DNA of 64,000 nucleotides, from positions 124,001 through 188,000 of the forward strand of contig QPMI01000121.1 of assembly GCA_004431415.1 (NCBI GenBank). The letters are read 5' to 3'. A program made the translations under genes and the position numbers. Source of the stretch: Cyanophora paradoxa. Lineage: Eukaryota; Glaucocystophyceae; Cyanophorales; Cyanophoraceae. Below, in pieces: positions 37,379 to 53,040 of the stretch. The notes below the pieces were generated by a model. The model was given only the letters and a program-made list of their open reading frames with translations, ran no database searches and was not told the DNA's origin. Every line of letters starts with the position of its first letter. Position 1 is the first letter of the stretch.

Positions 37379-40300
37379 CTAGTCGTCGTAGATGCGGACG
37401 GTGGCGGCGGAGCGGGTCTGGAAGGCGAGGAGCGCCGCCATCGCCCCCGCCGAGCACACGAAGATGAAGTCGAACCAGCGGTGGTAGAACTTGAACTGCG
37501 CGGCGCGGAGGGGGCGCGTGAGGAGCGGCGGCGGCGGGATCGAACGCGTCGTCGGGGCGGGGCGGAACGGGGCGGGGCGGGCGGGGCCCCTCCTCACCTG
37601 GATATCGCCGAGGACCTGCGTGATGATGCGCCTGGCGGCGGCGGCGGATCGGAGCCGGGAGCGTCAGCCGGGGCCGGCGGGTGCGGGGCGGGGCAGGGCG
37701 GGGCCAGCGGGGCCGGGGCACCGGTAGGCGACGGGGAGGGAGGTGCGGATGAGGACGACGGACGAGATGAAGTACATCCCCATGATCTGAAGGGGGGGGG
37801 GGGCGGCCCGGGGGTACAGAGGATCAGCAACCAGCGGAGCTTGTCGGCAGTCCAGCGTGAGCCGAGCCGGGAGCTCGAGCTGGACACGAGCTTGAGCTTC
37901 TAAAACACTCTCAGGGACTCTAGAAGAATCTCTTGAATAGAATCTCTAGAATTACAACAAAAGTGCTTGAAATCTCTAGAAGTTCGACAAAATCAAGTTC
38001 CAGGCGCCGCCCGCCCGCCCGGCCGCCCGCTCGCCTGGGAGAGGAGGAGGATAACGGCGCCCGAGGAGATCCCCGCCGACATCGCCCGGAACTGGGGGGG
38101 GGAAGTCAGTGGGGTACAGCTCGGGATGGGGGGGGGGGCGGTGGGGACCCGCATGAGGTTCCGGAGGAGGCCGCGCATCTGGGAGGAGGGGGGGGAGAGA
38201 GAGAAGGTCTGTCAGGCGGGGGGGAGGGGGGCGTAGGCGGTGCAGGAAGGCGCGTATACGTATGTTCGAGCTCATTTAGAGACCCTCGTTTAAGACCGAG
38301 CACCGGGGCCCCCGGCGGTTCGGGGCGGGGCGGGGGGGGGACCTGGCTGGCGACGACGACGCCGACGAAGGCGAAGGCGGCGTGCTGCAGCCACGCCTCC
38401 GCGTCGATCTCGGCCCCCCGCACCACCTGCCCAGAGGCGCGGCGCGTGAGGCCCGCGGAGGCGGCGGGATCGCGGGGGGATCGATGGCGGTAGGGTTAAG
38501 ACTCTGCCCTGTCGGGCAACCCTGGCACGCGTGCCTGGCACGCGTTGCGGTGTCCCGTCGCGTTGCGGGAGGCGGCGGGATCGCGGGGGGCGGGGCGAGG
38601 CGGGCGGCTCGCGCCTGGAGGGCGATGCGGAGGGCGCGGGAGACGGGGTCCAGCGCCGCCGCCCGGTCCACCGCGATGTTCACCGTGCTCTGAGCGGCGG
38701 GGAGAGGCGGGGCGGGGCGGGCGGGGCGGGGCGAGGCGAGTGAGGCGAGGCGGGGCGGGGCGAGAAGGCGGGGCGGGGCGGTCGGGGCAGGGCGGCGGCG
38801 CTGCGGGCGCCTCGAGGTCTAAGGGGAGGAGCCCGCCGCTCCGCCGCGCGCCCCCGGCGACCGCCGGAACCCCCTAACGCTGCGCGCTGGCGCGGCGCGC
38901 GGCGGGGGGCGGCCTGAGAACCGGATCCCGCCGCTCCGCCTGGGAGTCTAGACCCTAACGCTGACCCCCCCCGTAACGCTGGCCCGCCTCTCAGACTCTA
39001 AGTCTAGACCCTCCTCCCCCCCCGTAACGCTGGCCCGCCTCTCAGGAAGGCTACGCTCCGCCCGGGCTCTCGCCCTCCCCCACTAACGCTGCGCGCTGGC
39101 GCGGCGGGCGGCGGGCGCACGATGACCATCTTGTAGACGCAGAAGAGGGAGAGGAAGTAGCCGGCGACGTTCAGCGCCCGACCCCGCAGCGTCCTGCTGA
39201 ACCGCGCCCGGCTCTGCCCCAAGCCCCGCGGCGTCAGCGAGGGGGGCCCGGGCCCCGCGGGAGGCGAGCGAGCCCGGGGGTGTCGAGGGCAGGGAGGCAT
39301 GGCCCGGGGGCGGCCAGCTTCTAGTCCGCCCGTCCCTTCGCGCACGGCCGTCTAGTAGGCAGTTGACGGCGCCGTCTAGGACACGGCCTGGGCGCGGCCG
39401 GCTTCTAGTCCATGCGGCGGGGCCAGCCTCTAGTCCTTCCGCCCCGCCCGCTCGCTCGCTCGCTACGTCAAAGGCATGGCCCGGTGGGGGGGCCCAGCCT
39501 CTAGTCCTTCCGGCTGCCTCCCCGGCCCGCTCGCTTGCTAGGTCTCTAGAGGCGTCGCCCGTTGACGGCTCCGTCTAGGGCGTGGCCCGGACGCGACCGG
39601 CGCGGCCAGCTTCTAGGTTCTTCCGGCGCGGCCAGCTTTTAGTCCGGCTGGCTCGTTGGCCGGCTCGCTCGCCAGCGAGCTTCTAGTCCGGCAGGGCGCC
39701 CGGCCTCGGTCGCTGGCTGGCTCGGGGGCTGGCCAACTTCTAGTCCGGCTCGCCGGCCCGCTGGCTGGCGCGCCTGCTCGTTGCGGAGGTCCCCGACCTC
39801 GGCGGCCAGCTGCCGCCCCAGCTCCTCCAGCGCCTCCACGTCCCCCTGCGCGCCCTCGATCCCTGGCCGTCGAGGGAGGGGGTGAGAGGCTCGACGGCTC
39901 AGAGGGCTGGGAGGAGGGGCGGGGGGCGGAGCGGGGCGGGGCGGGGCGCACGGGAGCGCTCCCGGTCCTCGGGGGTCGACCGCACGGCGCCCACCAGCCG
40001 CTGGAACATCGACCGGCCCTGGGCCGGCCCGCTCGCCGCGTCAGAGCTCGCGAGGGCGCGTGGGAGGAAGGAGGACGGGGTCGCACCCCCGGGGCGCCCT
40101 CGCCGGAGGCGGGAAAGCGGCGGGCGAGCTCGTGCCGCGACTCCGCGATCGCCGCCCGCTTCGCGTCGATCTGCGGCGCGCGCGTCAAACCAGGTGCGGG
40201 GGGGGGGGGAGGGGGGGGGAAGGAGGGGGGCGGGCGAGTCGTTTGCTTTCGCGCTAGGTCTAATCTTAGACGAGCGGGCGGGCGGGCGGGCGGGCCTGGG

Positions 40301-41951
40301 AGGTCAGCTGGTCCAGGCGCCTCTCGAGCCCCAGCAGCTGCTTCTCGTCCACCTGCCTGCGGGGGGTACGCGTTCCAGGCGGAAGAGGGCGGGGGGATGA
40401 AGCTGGGGGTACCGGAGGAAGATGGAGAGGTAGGAGTACGGGCAGTTGACGGCGCCGAGGCCCGAGAGCACCGCCATGAGGGATACCCCTACCTTTTTGG
40501 GGGAGGGAGGGGCATAAGCGCGGGGGAGTACGGGGTGCGCGGGGGGCGACGGGGGTACCACGCCGACGCGGGAGACCCCCTGCTCCACGGAGAGGAGACC
40601 TGCGGGGTCGAGTCGAGGCGAAGACCCTGGGGTACAGCGGCGCGGGCGAGGGGAAAGCGAAACGCGTACCCCGGCGGCTGGTGACGATGGGGAAGCGGCC
40701 GCCGAGGCCCCAGAGGAGCGCGACGAAGCCTGCGTCGGCGACCGCCGCGCCCAGGCCGGCCAGCAGGGGGTTCAACCCTGCCGGGGTACGCTATCAGCCA
40801 GGAAGGGGGAGGGGAACCGTTCGCGGGGGGTACGCCCACCGAGAGAGCGGGCGAGGAGGAAGGAGAAGCTGGCGGGGAGGACGAGGAGGAGGAGGGCCAG
40901 CATCACGTGCAGGTCCAGCTGCCGGGCAGGGAAAGGGGAGGGTAGGGGAAGGTCAGGCCAGGGCGACTTAGGGGGTCAACGTGAGCTAACGTTAGGCCGG
41001 CTTTCGCAAGAACAGTCGGGTGGGAAGGAGCAGCCGGGGGGGGGGGGGGGTACGCGGACCTTCCAGATGAACCAGCGGGAGCTGAAGGCCAGCACGTCCA
41101 GGATCTCGAAGATGACTGCGGGGAGGGGAGTACATGAGGAGCCGGCCCCGCGCGCGGGGGGCGGGGCCAGGGCGGGGCGGGGGGCGGGGCGAGGGCGGGG
41201 CGAGGGGTGGGGCGTGGGCGGGGCGGGGTCGGGGCGGGGGGCGCGGGAGGAGGCGGGGTACGGCGCACTGAGCTGGAACATGCTGCAGGAGACTGCGAAG
41301 GTAAGGCAGAAGAGGACGCGGACCAGCAGCGGCTCCCGCTTCGAGTCCTGCGGGCGCAACATTCGCCGACGAACTCGAGGAGGACGGGGCGGGGGAGGAG
41401 AGAGCGGGCGCCTTGGCGGAGAGCTTCCGGTCGAGGAAGTAGTGGCCGCCCGCGAGGAACGCGGCGAAGGAGGCGGAGACGACGAGCGCGTCCGCGAGCC
41501 CGCTGGCCGCCCCGGGGCCCCCGCCCGCCAGCTCCGCCTCAAGCGCTGGCTCGGGCGCCTCCGGCCCCGCCGCGTAAGCGCTCTCCGTCGCGTTCGCAGG
41601 CGCCGCTGCCGCCTCCTCCGAAGCCGCTTCGGGAGCGCCGCCCGCAGTTGCCTCCGAAGCGTCCTTCTTGCTTGCGGGCTCAGCTGGAGCCGCGGACTGG
41701 CCTTCAGGGGCCCGCGCAGCGTCTCCCTGGACGACCGCTGCCGGCGCTGCCTCCGTGCTCGGGGGCGGCGCGCTCGGCTGCGGTCGGGTCGCCGGCCTGA
41801 GCGCGTACGCGAGGCCCAGTACGCATACGAGGAGAAGGACCGCCCCGAACGCTGCCAGGCGGATCGCGTCCGGGTTGTTGCGCGCGAGGGCCCTGAGCCT
41901 GTGCTGGACGAAGCGGACGGGCTTCGGGAGGGTCCAGACCCCACCGGCCAT
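37379..41951 (-). CDS. Golgi pH regulator (GPHR/GPR89/GTG family) membrane protein
   Basis: This is a multi-pass protein of Golgi/ER membranes; family members conduct anions and support Golgi acidification, and plant GTGs were described as GPCR-type G proteins. About 19 short exons can be followed from the ATG at 41951. They read RVLFCLTFAVSCSMFQL (41290), VIFEILDVLAFSSRWFIWK (41070-41125), LNPLLAGLGAAVADAG (40750), GLLSVEQGVSRVGV (40590), LMAVLSGLGAVNCPYSYLSI (40410-40475), QLLGLERRLDQL (40320), MFQRLVGAVRSTPEDRERS (40000), EALEELGRQLAAEVGDL (39800), GYFLSLFCVYKMVIV (39140), IMGMYFISSVVLIRTSLP (37760) and FYHRWFDFIFVCSAGAMAAL (37440). The stop is at 37379-37381. All follow the family order. 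An unusual N-terminal extension of roughly 150 residues adds a helix (AAFGAVLLLVCVLGLAYAL) and an Ala/Glu/Pro-rich linker. The intron after LDQLTSQ seems to use a GC donor. Confidence 0.88.
39300..39760. repeat. CTTCTAGTCC-type repeats in a GPHR intron
   Basis: About eight copies of GCTTCTAGTCCG or GCCTCTAGTCCTTCCG are spaced 20-100 bp apart, with two GTTGACGGCNCCGTCTAG blocks. They fall between the exons encoding EVGDLRNEQ and LRGRALNVAGYF. Confidence 0.6.
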
Positions 41952-42551
41952 TGCGCCCGGTCCTACAGACGTGCTAGAACCACTCGAATCGCAGCGGACG
42001 GACCAGGAGAGGGAACCAGCGTATCTGAGCGTAACTTTGTCCGGGTACAGCCTAATTCCGACATTCGGGTACCTCAAGTTCGCAATCTCAACACCTTTTT
42101 CCCGTCACGCTCGTCCCGCCCATCATGTTTGTCACACTCGTCCCCGCCATCACCGAGACCCGGTCGTTCGTCCCGGCTCGGTCCCGGCGATCCGCGTCCC
42201 AGATCCCACATCACAGATCCGCATCCCCCATCTTCGTCGTCGCCTCCTCCCAAGTGAAGACCCCACCTCCCAAGATTGTCACTGGTGGGTCGTACGCCGG
42301 CTCTCTAGACGCTCCCCGGCACTCGCATTTTGCCCTTTCATCCCACGGCCTCGGCCGGCCGTGGTACGGCTCCGGCGCTGACATTCTCCTTTTTGCGGCA
42401 CAGTTGAGCCGGAGGCTTTCCCCCGGGTTTTCCCTGCCCCGCAGCCCGCCAAGCACGCGTGGCCCGCATCAGCGTGGAGTCCCTCTCGCCTGTGCTCGGT
42501 ACGAGCATGTTTGATATCACGCTCGGGTGCACGTGCTGATCCTCGGCTCAG
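41952..42551. other. Divergent 5' region between GPHR and the small AIWAP gene
   Basis: This holds the upstream region of GPHR and possible unseen first exons of the plus-strand small gene. ORFs here (for example 42125-42514) lack coding character. Confidence 0.3.
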
Positions 42552-42876
42552 TTGGCGAACGCGCTTGCTCTCGAGAGCGACTATCCCCATGAGACGCAGT
42601 GGGAGGCTGCCATCTGGGCCCCCGGCCGAATTGCCGACAAGATCCAGGTTCGTACATGTTTCTCCAAGCCCTTAAAACATGCTAAAGACCACGCGCACGC
42701 GGCACGAGCTGCGCGTCACCGTCACGTCTCTGACCGCGTGACCGCCGCAGCACATGGCGATGTCTTCCCCTACCTTCACCCACGAGCGCAAGATGATGGA
42801 CCATCCCGAGAACGGCACCTGGCCGTCGGCGATCTGGGCCCCGAAGCGCAGCCGCCGCGCCGTTCATACGCACTAG
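42552..42876 (+). CDS. Small protein with duplicated AIWAP motif (5' end unresolved)
   Basis: Two exons are clear. 42552-42647 reads LANALALESDYPHETQWEAA then IWAPGRIADKIQ. After a 103-bp GT-AG intron, 42751-42876 reads HMAMSSPTFTHERKMMDHPE then NGTWPSAIWAPKRS, with a TAG at 42874-42876. Both junctions are phase 0. The two exons share a WxxAIWAPxR motif. The first exon was not found: an ATG at 42507 does not join in phase. The mature product is probably under 100 residues. No family is recognised. Confidence 0.45.
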
Positions 42877-43496
42877 AAGCCGCCGCCGTTGTCGCGGCTC
42901 TCTGGTGGTTCCGTCCGGGCGCTCGGAGTATACAGCAGCAACGGAGATCGGCCACGCCGATTCTTAGCAGCAGATGCTTCCACAATGCAACCTTTTCAAA
43001 GCCCAGCGGCAATCATTTCAACCTTTTCTCCCAAGTATACGTTGTACAGGCTGTGGTAGTGGCAGCAGCAAGTTTGGTGAGTCGACGCTTGGCGCTAGTG
43101 TCTTGTCCTTATTGCAGCGGTTCTAGGTCGTCTCTGACGGCGGCTTTCAACCGGCTTCGTGTGAGTGCGTCTCACTTTTTAAGCTCTCGGGCTCCTCACC
43201 GCTCTCGCCCCGTCCTCCTCGGATTTCTTTTTTAGGAGTTTGCAGCAGAGTTTCTTCGAGTTTGTTTAGCGGGTAGACATCGATCGAGTCCGATCTCCGT
43301 AGGAATGATCCTTTGAAGAGTGTGCAGTGGTTTTGGTAGCTATAGGTATACAGCAAGCAGGCGGCGCGGGTCTCTATCTGTAACGATCTTGTTTTCTTTT
43401 AATTAAGGAAGAACACAGCTGAGGGCGTTCGACAGCTGAGAGGGTACCGGTCGTGACGGCCAGCACAGACGTGGCGCCGGCCGGCACCGGGCGGGG
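42877..43496. other. Intergenic stretch
   Basis: This contains the 3' flanks of the small plus-strand gene and of the diflavin reductase. I see no supported feature. Confidence 0.4.
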
Positions 43497-47349
<3,853 letters not shown>

Positions 47350-49767
47350 GATCTTGTGGAAGGGCCCAAGCGCCCCAAGCTGGAGGACGGAGTCGATCCG
47401 GAAAGACCGCCGGACTTCAGCGGCGGCGAGAACGGAGAGCGCTCGCGGGGCGCCGACCCGCCCGACGGGGCCCTGTCCATCCACGTAGCCCTCCCCTCCT
47501 CCTCCCCCCCGGTCCCCGCCGCCGTGCCCGCCACGCACCGCATCGGCGACCGCGATCACGCCGCCGCGAACCCCAGGAGGACGTACCCCTTCCCCCCTTC
47601 CACCTCCTGCTCCCCCTGCGACCTGGCGGCCCCCTCCGTACCCCCCTCCTCCTCCGCCGGCCCCGCGCCGGCGCCGGCGCGGCCGCCGCCGGCGATGTCC
47701 CTCGGGCCGCCCATCGCACCCGAGGAACTGGCGAGAGAGCTCCTGAGCCTGAGCGAACGGTCGCCCGGGGAGCCGCTGCGGCGAGGGTCGGGCGCCGGCG
47801 GGGCACCAGGCGAGCCGGCGGCGGCAGCGGCGGCGGCCGACGTCGTGGAGGCCGCCGTCGTGGCCGGCGCGCTCGCCGGCGCCTCCGAGCGGACCGAGGC
47901 CTCCGTGCGGGGTACGACGTTCCTGCTCTCACCGGGGGTACGCGTTCCGACGTGCGAGCCCCGCGCCCCCCGCAGAGGCGATACGGGACGGGAGTGTCTC
48001 CGAGTGGCCGCGGGCCGCCCTGCGCCTCGTCCGGGCCCTCCAGGCGCGCCTACCCCCCGCCCGTCTTCCCCCCCCCCTCTTTTCCAACCGCACGGGGGGT
48101 GCAGGGCCAGGTCTCGGCGTACCGGACGGAGGTCGAGGTCCTGAGGCTCGTTCCCCCTCCGCCCCCGCTGCGCCGTACCCCGGTCGAGCTGAGCCGTGGT
48201 GTACCCCGCAGGGAGGGCCGGGAGGCGGCGGAGACCGAGAACGCGACGCTGTGGAGGCAGCTCCAGAAGAACGAGGTGCGCACCCCGCCCGGGCCGCGCG
48301 CTCCCCGCTTGCGCCTGGGAGGGCCGCTGGGCCTAGGGACTGGTGCCAGCGCCCTCCAACGGAGGGCCGCTGGCCATGGGCCTGGGGCCTAGCCTGCGGC
48401 TAGCTGTAGAGTCCCGGACCCGCCTCGCGCGCCCAGCCAAGGCGCCCTCCTCGCGCTCGCGCACCTGGCTAGCTGGCGCTACGCGCGTGAGATCTGAGCG
48501 TGGCGGGGGGGGCAGACGCGGATGGACGGGATGGCGGGGCGGGCGCGGGCGGCGGAGACGGAGCGCGCCTCCCTCCGCATCGACCTCCACTCCGCCGAGG
48601 AGCGGGTCCGTTTCGCCCCCGCCCCGCCCCGCCCCGCCCCGCCCCGCCCCGAGAGCCCAGGCGCTGCGCCTGCCGCTGCCGCTGCGCCGACGCCCGGGCA
48701 CGCCTGAGGGGCGCGGGGGCGGGGCCAGGCGCGGGAGGCGGAGCGGGCGGCGGCGGAGGCGTCGGAGCGCGGCGAGGAGCTCGCCGCCGCCCTCCAGGTT
48801 CCCCCCCCCCCCCCCCCCCCGCCGCCCCGCCCCCCCACTTCCTTCCCGGCCGCCCAGGGAAGGAAGCCGCCCGCCGTTCTAGGCGGCCTGCACGCGCCGC
48901 CTGCCGGCGCGCCCCGTCTGACCGCCCCGCCCCGGACCACGGCGGCACGCAGGAGCGGGAGGCGGAGCTCTCGCGCCTCTCCGCCCGCTACGCCCTTCTC
49001 GCCCCCGCGTGCGCCCCGCCTCTCAAGAAGAAGAAGCAGCAGCGGCAGCTCAGAAGCCTCTAACGGTCGCGCAGGTCGCGGGCGGCGCGGGCGCTCTCGC
49101 GGGCGGCGGCGGGCGACGCGGAGGCCCTCCGCCGCCTCGACGCCCCCGAGCTCGCCGAGGCCGAGACGGTGCCGTACCCCCCTGCCGCCCCCCCTCCCCC
49201 TCGCCCGCGGCCGACGCGCCCGGCGCGCAGCGGGTGGACGCGCTCCGGCGGAGCGTCCGCGTGCTTCGGGAGGCGCGCGAGGTCCTCGCCGTCGTCGCCG
49301 CGGTGCGCCGCCCCGGGCCCGGGCTCGAATCCCGCCGGGAACACTTTCACTCCGTTCAGGCGTTTGACGTCTGTCCACTGCGCCAGGAGCGCGCGCGGCG
49401 GGACGGGGCCGCCTACTCTTCCTCCGGCGCTCCCGCCTTCGGCCATTTCCCCTGCGGCCTCTCCGTGTCCGTTACCCCCGCCGGGTTCGCCCCCCCGGGG
49501 CCAGTCTCGCCCCTCTCCCCCGCCCCCTCCGCTTCCGCCTCCGCCAGCGCCAGCGCCGCGCCCTCGCCCCGGCTCCCCTCCTCCAGCTGGGCGCGGCCCC
49601 CGCCCCCGCCCCCGCCCCCGCCCCCGCCCGCGGAGCTCCCCGCGACCCCGCGGTCGCCGCCCCCTTCGTCCCACGCGCTCCCAGCGAACCTCTCGTCGCC
49701 GCCGGCGCCACGGGCGGACGACGTCGGGAGCCCCGCCCCAGGGAACGGCGTAGGCCTCCACCTCTGA
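47350..49767 (+). CDS. Coiled-coil protein with low-complexity ends (5' end unresolved)
   Basis: The first supported exon carries EGPKRPKLEDGVDPERPPDF, a Lys/Arg cluster that could be a nuclear signal. Pro/Ser/Ala-rich sequence follows, then APEELARELLSLSER and DVVEAAVVAGALAGASERTE (47720-47910). Small exons downstream encode heptad-type helices: GQVSAYRTEVE (48104), EGREAAETENATLWRQLQKN (48215), RAAETERASLRIDLHSAEER (48550), AREAERAAAEASERGEELAA (48735), RREAELSRLSAR (48955) and RVDALRRSVRVLREAREVLA (49230-49300). The C-terminal exon is Ser/Pro-rich and ends NGVGLHL, stop 49765-49767. No ATG was found for the first exon; the frame is open upstream and an acceptor at about 47335 is possible. 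A BRE1-like role was considered, but no RING domain is visible. Confidence 0.5.
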
Positions 49768-49795
49768 GGGCCGACCGCCGCCGCCTCGCGCACTG

Positions 49796-50012
49796 CCTAT
49801 AAATAATTCCCGCTCCGATTCGCTTCAAGCACTCCGCTAAGTCTTCGGCTCTTAGTGTGTACGCACGTCGTTGTGCTCAGTAATACATTAACCCATGTTC
49901 CCCCTGGAAGAAAAAGAACTACGGCGGACTCAAAATGCCAGCATTCTAGCACTGCGAACAGTCAAACTCACTGAGTGGACCTCAATCACAGTCTTGCCAG
50001 CATGTCTGGTAA
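49796..50012 (+). CDS. Possible first exon with TATA-like box (uncertain)
   Basis: CTATAAATAA at 49797-49806 precedes an ATG at 49895 (MFPLEEKELRRTQNASILAL) that stays open to a perfect GTAAGT donor at about 50010. No downstream exon could be joined. This may be part of an old mobile element. Confidence 0.2.
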
Positions 50013-50379
50013 GTGGGGAACTTGTGAATCGCAGGCCAATGGCCTGTACTAGTGGCCCGGCCGCGTTTTGGCGCGCCGGGGGTGCAAGGGGGGAATCTGG
50101 ATCTAATGAAAGAGTAGTAGTGGCACGAACATGCACGGGGCAGATGTAGATCGACCCCGGCCCAGCGCGCGCGGCAGGACAGCGGCCGGGGCGCCAACGA
50201 GGTCGGCGCAGCGATGCGGCTGCGAGCAGAGGCTGGATCGCGAGGAAAAGCTACGCGGTACGGGCCAATCCGGCCCACGTGCACGGGCTGCGCGTGCTTC
50301 GGTGCACGTGCTGCGGTGCAAGCTTGATGCAGTCAAAAGTAGATCAGGCGGCACGGGTACCGTGCGGCGTACGCGGCGC

Positions 50380-50790
50380 ACTGCGAGGAAGTGGAAATCC
50401 AGAGGAGATCGAGCAAGACAGCTAGGGAGAATTTTTAAGAAATTCCGTGCGGCGTGCGCGGCGCAGTGCGAGAAAGTGAAAATCTAGAGGAGATCGAGCA
50501 AGACAGCTAGGGAGAAGTGGTTCCATGCAGAACCGCGCAACGAAGAGCAAGGCGTACGCAACGCACTGCGAGGAAGCCGAAATCTACAGGAGACAGCTAG
50601 CTATAGGGAGAACTGGTTCCATGCAGAACCGCGGAAGGAATTCGAAGACCGGAATGAGAGAGAAGTTGGTTTCCAGGCTTCAAGTCGAGGAAAACTGGTC
50701 TTCGCTAGAACCGCGGAAGGAATTCGAAGATCGGAATGAGAGAGAAGTTGGTTTCCAGGCTTCAAGTCAAGGAAAACTGGTCTTCGCCCT
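50380..50790. repeat. Two adjoining tandem repeats
   Basis: Three units of about 90-100 bp share GAGGAGATCGAGCAAGACAG and GGTTCCATGCAGAACCGCG. Two near-identical 82-bp units then begin at 50626 and 50708 (GAACCGCGGAAGGAATTCGA). Confidence 0.75.
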
Positions 50791-51339
50791 CGAAAACCTT
50801 TTTTTGCATGGACGGCCGCAGCGACAAACACGTGTCGCTGCAACCGAATTTCGGCTCATTTTTTTCCCGCGTTGCAAACTGGACCTCGAAAACGGCCTCA
50901 TAGAAGAAATTTTGGCTGAAGCGAGGGAACGGGAAGCAAGGGGGGAAGACCTGCGGTCTTCTTTCCCCCCTTGCAATTTTTTGGCCTTTGGGCCTGTAAT
51001 TGATATAATCAATTCGATATGCATTTGAAGGCTGCCTGTGCACTCTTGACTCACTGAGGTCACTGAGCTAGGTTTTACAGGAGAAGGAAAAGTCACAGAG
51101 TGATGTACGAGTCTGTGACTTGTTAAAAAAAAGCCAATGGCTGCCCTCGCTCTTGCCAGTGAGTTCGGAAGTACACATCGGCAGAATCTGCCACTAAGTC
51201 GAGATTTTGGCTCAAATTTTATCTGCAGCTAGCGGTTCAGTGCACGTGCCGGCTGAGCAATTGTTTGATTTAAACACGTGCACCAACGTCGAAGTTTAAT
51301 TTGCAATCGCGATCGTTGCTTGTGTGATCATGATTCCGA

Positions 51340-51606
51340 CAAGCGAGTCCCTGCGGAGCAGGAGTGGCCTTGGGTCTTGGGGCTTCAAGGCGTGAGGGTG
51401 GCCGCTCTTTGTTTTAAAACGGGGGAGAGACCTCTCATAGGAAAACGGGCCCGGCCATCGCGTTCCCCAGGGTCGAAAATGGGGTAGTAGGTCTGTTCAT
51501 TTATGCGAATTTCGCTTTTTGAAATCCGTCACATCAAACCAACAGACCTAAGGGCCTCTCCTTTCCCCAAGGCCGACCTAAGGGCCTCTCCTTTCCCCAA
51601 GGCCGA
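51340..51606 (-). repeat. Dispersed repeat, copy B (compact)
   Basis: This is the inverted match of copy A at 21360-22167. 51340-51425 pairs with 22074-22167 and 51427-51606 with 21360-21510, joined without the 563-bp middle of copy A. At its right end a 32-bp unit (CCTAAGGGCCTCTCCTTTCC) is doubled in tandem. Confidence 0.7.
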
Positions 51607-51754
51607 TTATCGATCGATCATGATGCCTATGTCCGGGTCAAGCTTGACCATGATCATGACCAAGTGTTTCCTCTCGGCCAACAAAAAACAACAAGCACAA
51701 GCTATATATTCAAATATTAATGATATCGATTAAGGTCATTTCAAGTTTTCTGAA

Positions 51755-51802
51755 TAGTTCTGGGGGGGTGCGGGGGGGCGGAGCCCCCCTGCTTGTTGCT
51801 CT
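51755..51802. other. GC-rich hairpin
   Basis: GGGGGGCGGAGCCCCCC forms a strong stem in otherwise AT-rich DNA. It lies in repeat DNA with no adjacent gene, so no function is assigned. Confidence 0.4.
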
Positions 51803-52269
51803 CTCTCTTCGCAATCGATTATTACGATCCATGTAAAGCTGAAGCGGTGGGATCAAAAGGCTTTATTATAAATTTAATGGGCCATGTCACGGCCCATGTG
51901 ACCTGAGGGTGAAGCTTGTTCTCTGGCCTCGGACAGGTTTTCTGGCCTCGAACAGGTTATTCGCCTCACAATTTCGATTCCTAGGCCTTCCTCAGGCCTA
52001 GGGCCTTTAACGTGCAACGAAAACGAGTTCAATGAAAAAGATATTATTTAGAAGGCTATATGGCAGTCATAATGGCACGCTTTCGAAGTTACATATATCG
52101 CGAACGCGTTTTATACAACACCCTGCTGGGAGCGTGCCGCCCATCTATATTAGCTAGGCTTTCCTACCTTGTCCTACCTTGAGCTTGACGTGGACGTGGG
52201 TCGACCAAAAACTGGGATATTTATATAACGACCACCGGTACCGTATAACGATTGCCCGCCTCGGCCGAC

Positions 52270-52720
52270 TTTTGTGATCCCTTTGACTGCCCTTGTGCAT
52301 GTTCTTGATCCCCCTGGTCCGCTTTCGCGCCGTTCCCCTTTACCTCGAGCTCCTTCTCCTCCGCCTCCGGATCCTCTTCGTGATCGCCTTGTTGTTCCCC
52401 TTACTTGTCTGCTCCCTGTGATATATCTTTCTCACTTCTGTCCTCCTTGGTCGGTTTCGTCTACTGTAGATCTCGGTGCTGATTCTAGCTCTTTCTCGTG
52501 TCTCTCTATTTCCTCTTCTTTGCCTTCTAACTCTGTACTACGGTAGCTCGATCTCCGTCTCGGATTTTCTCGTCCGTCATCTCTTCTCGGACTCTCTTCC
52601 TCTGCTGTCGATTTTGGCTCTTTGTTTTGTTGCTTTTAGTGCTCTTGCCTTAGTTTTCTTATTTCAGTCGTTCTCTTTGTTGTATATGCCCCCTGGGCAG
52701 CCCCCGCAGTGCTGGTGTCT
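52270..52720 (+). other. Long pyrimidine-rich tract
   Basis: About 450 bp of C/T-dominated sequence. Open frames exist but have stops in each frame and hydrophobic low-complexity products, so coding is not supported. Confidence 0.5.
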
Positions 52721-53040
52721 AGCTATAGAGGCTGTGGCCGGTAATTCACCAAAAAATATATATCGATACATCCGATACCGGTATACCGTATTATGTATAT
52801 ATGGTCTGTATATATATAGTTACATTTGTTAGTAGATGTTATCATACACACTTCCCACTTCATGCCTCCCGTGTTCGAATCGCCCTGCGATGAGAATCAC
52901 GCCGTTACGCCATCGAATCCCGCCCGTTCCAGAATTTCGATCAATCATGCCCTACCTGGCCTGTACAGGCGCCCACAGACTATAGCTAGGGCCACAGTCA
53001 TGGCACAGTGCTGGAGTAGACTAGCTAGTACTAGAGGCTA

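Noticed and set aside
49290-49400. tRNA-like sequence on the minus strand (TGGCGCAGTGG and GGATTCGAGCCC)
   Set aside because: A- and B-box-like words are present, but the D stem and anticodon stem do not pair. It may be a degraded tRNA-derived piece but is not a supportable tRNA gene.
52274-52832. Hydrophobic ORFs in the pyrimidine-rich tract
   Set aside because: The products are low-complexity Leu/Ser/Pro/Phe strings with stops in each frame and no splice support.
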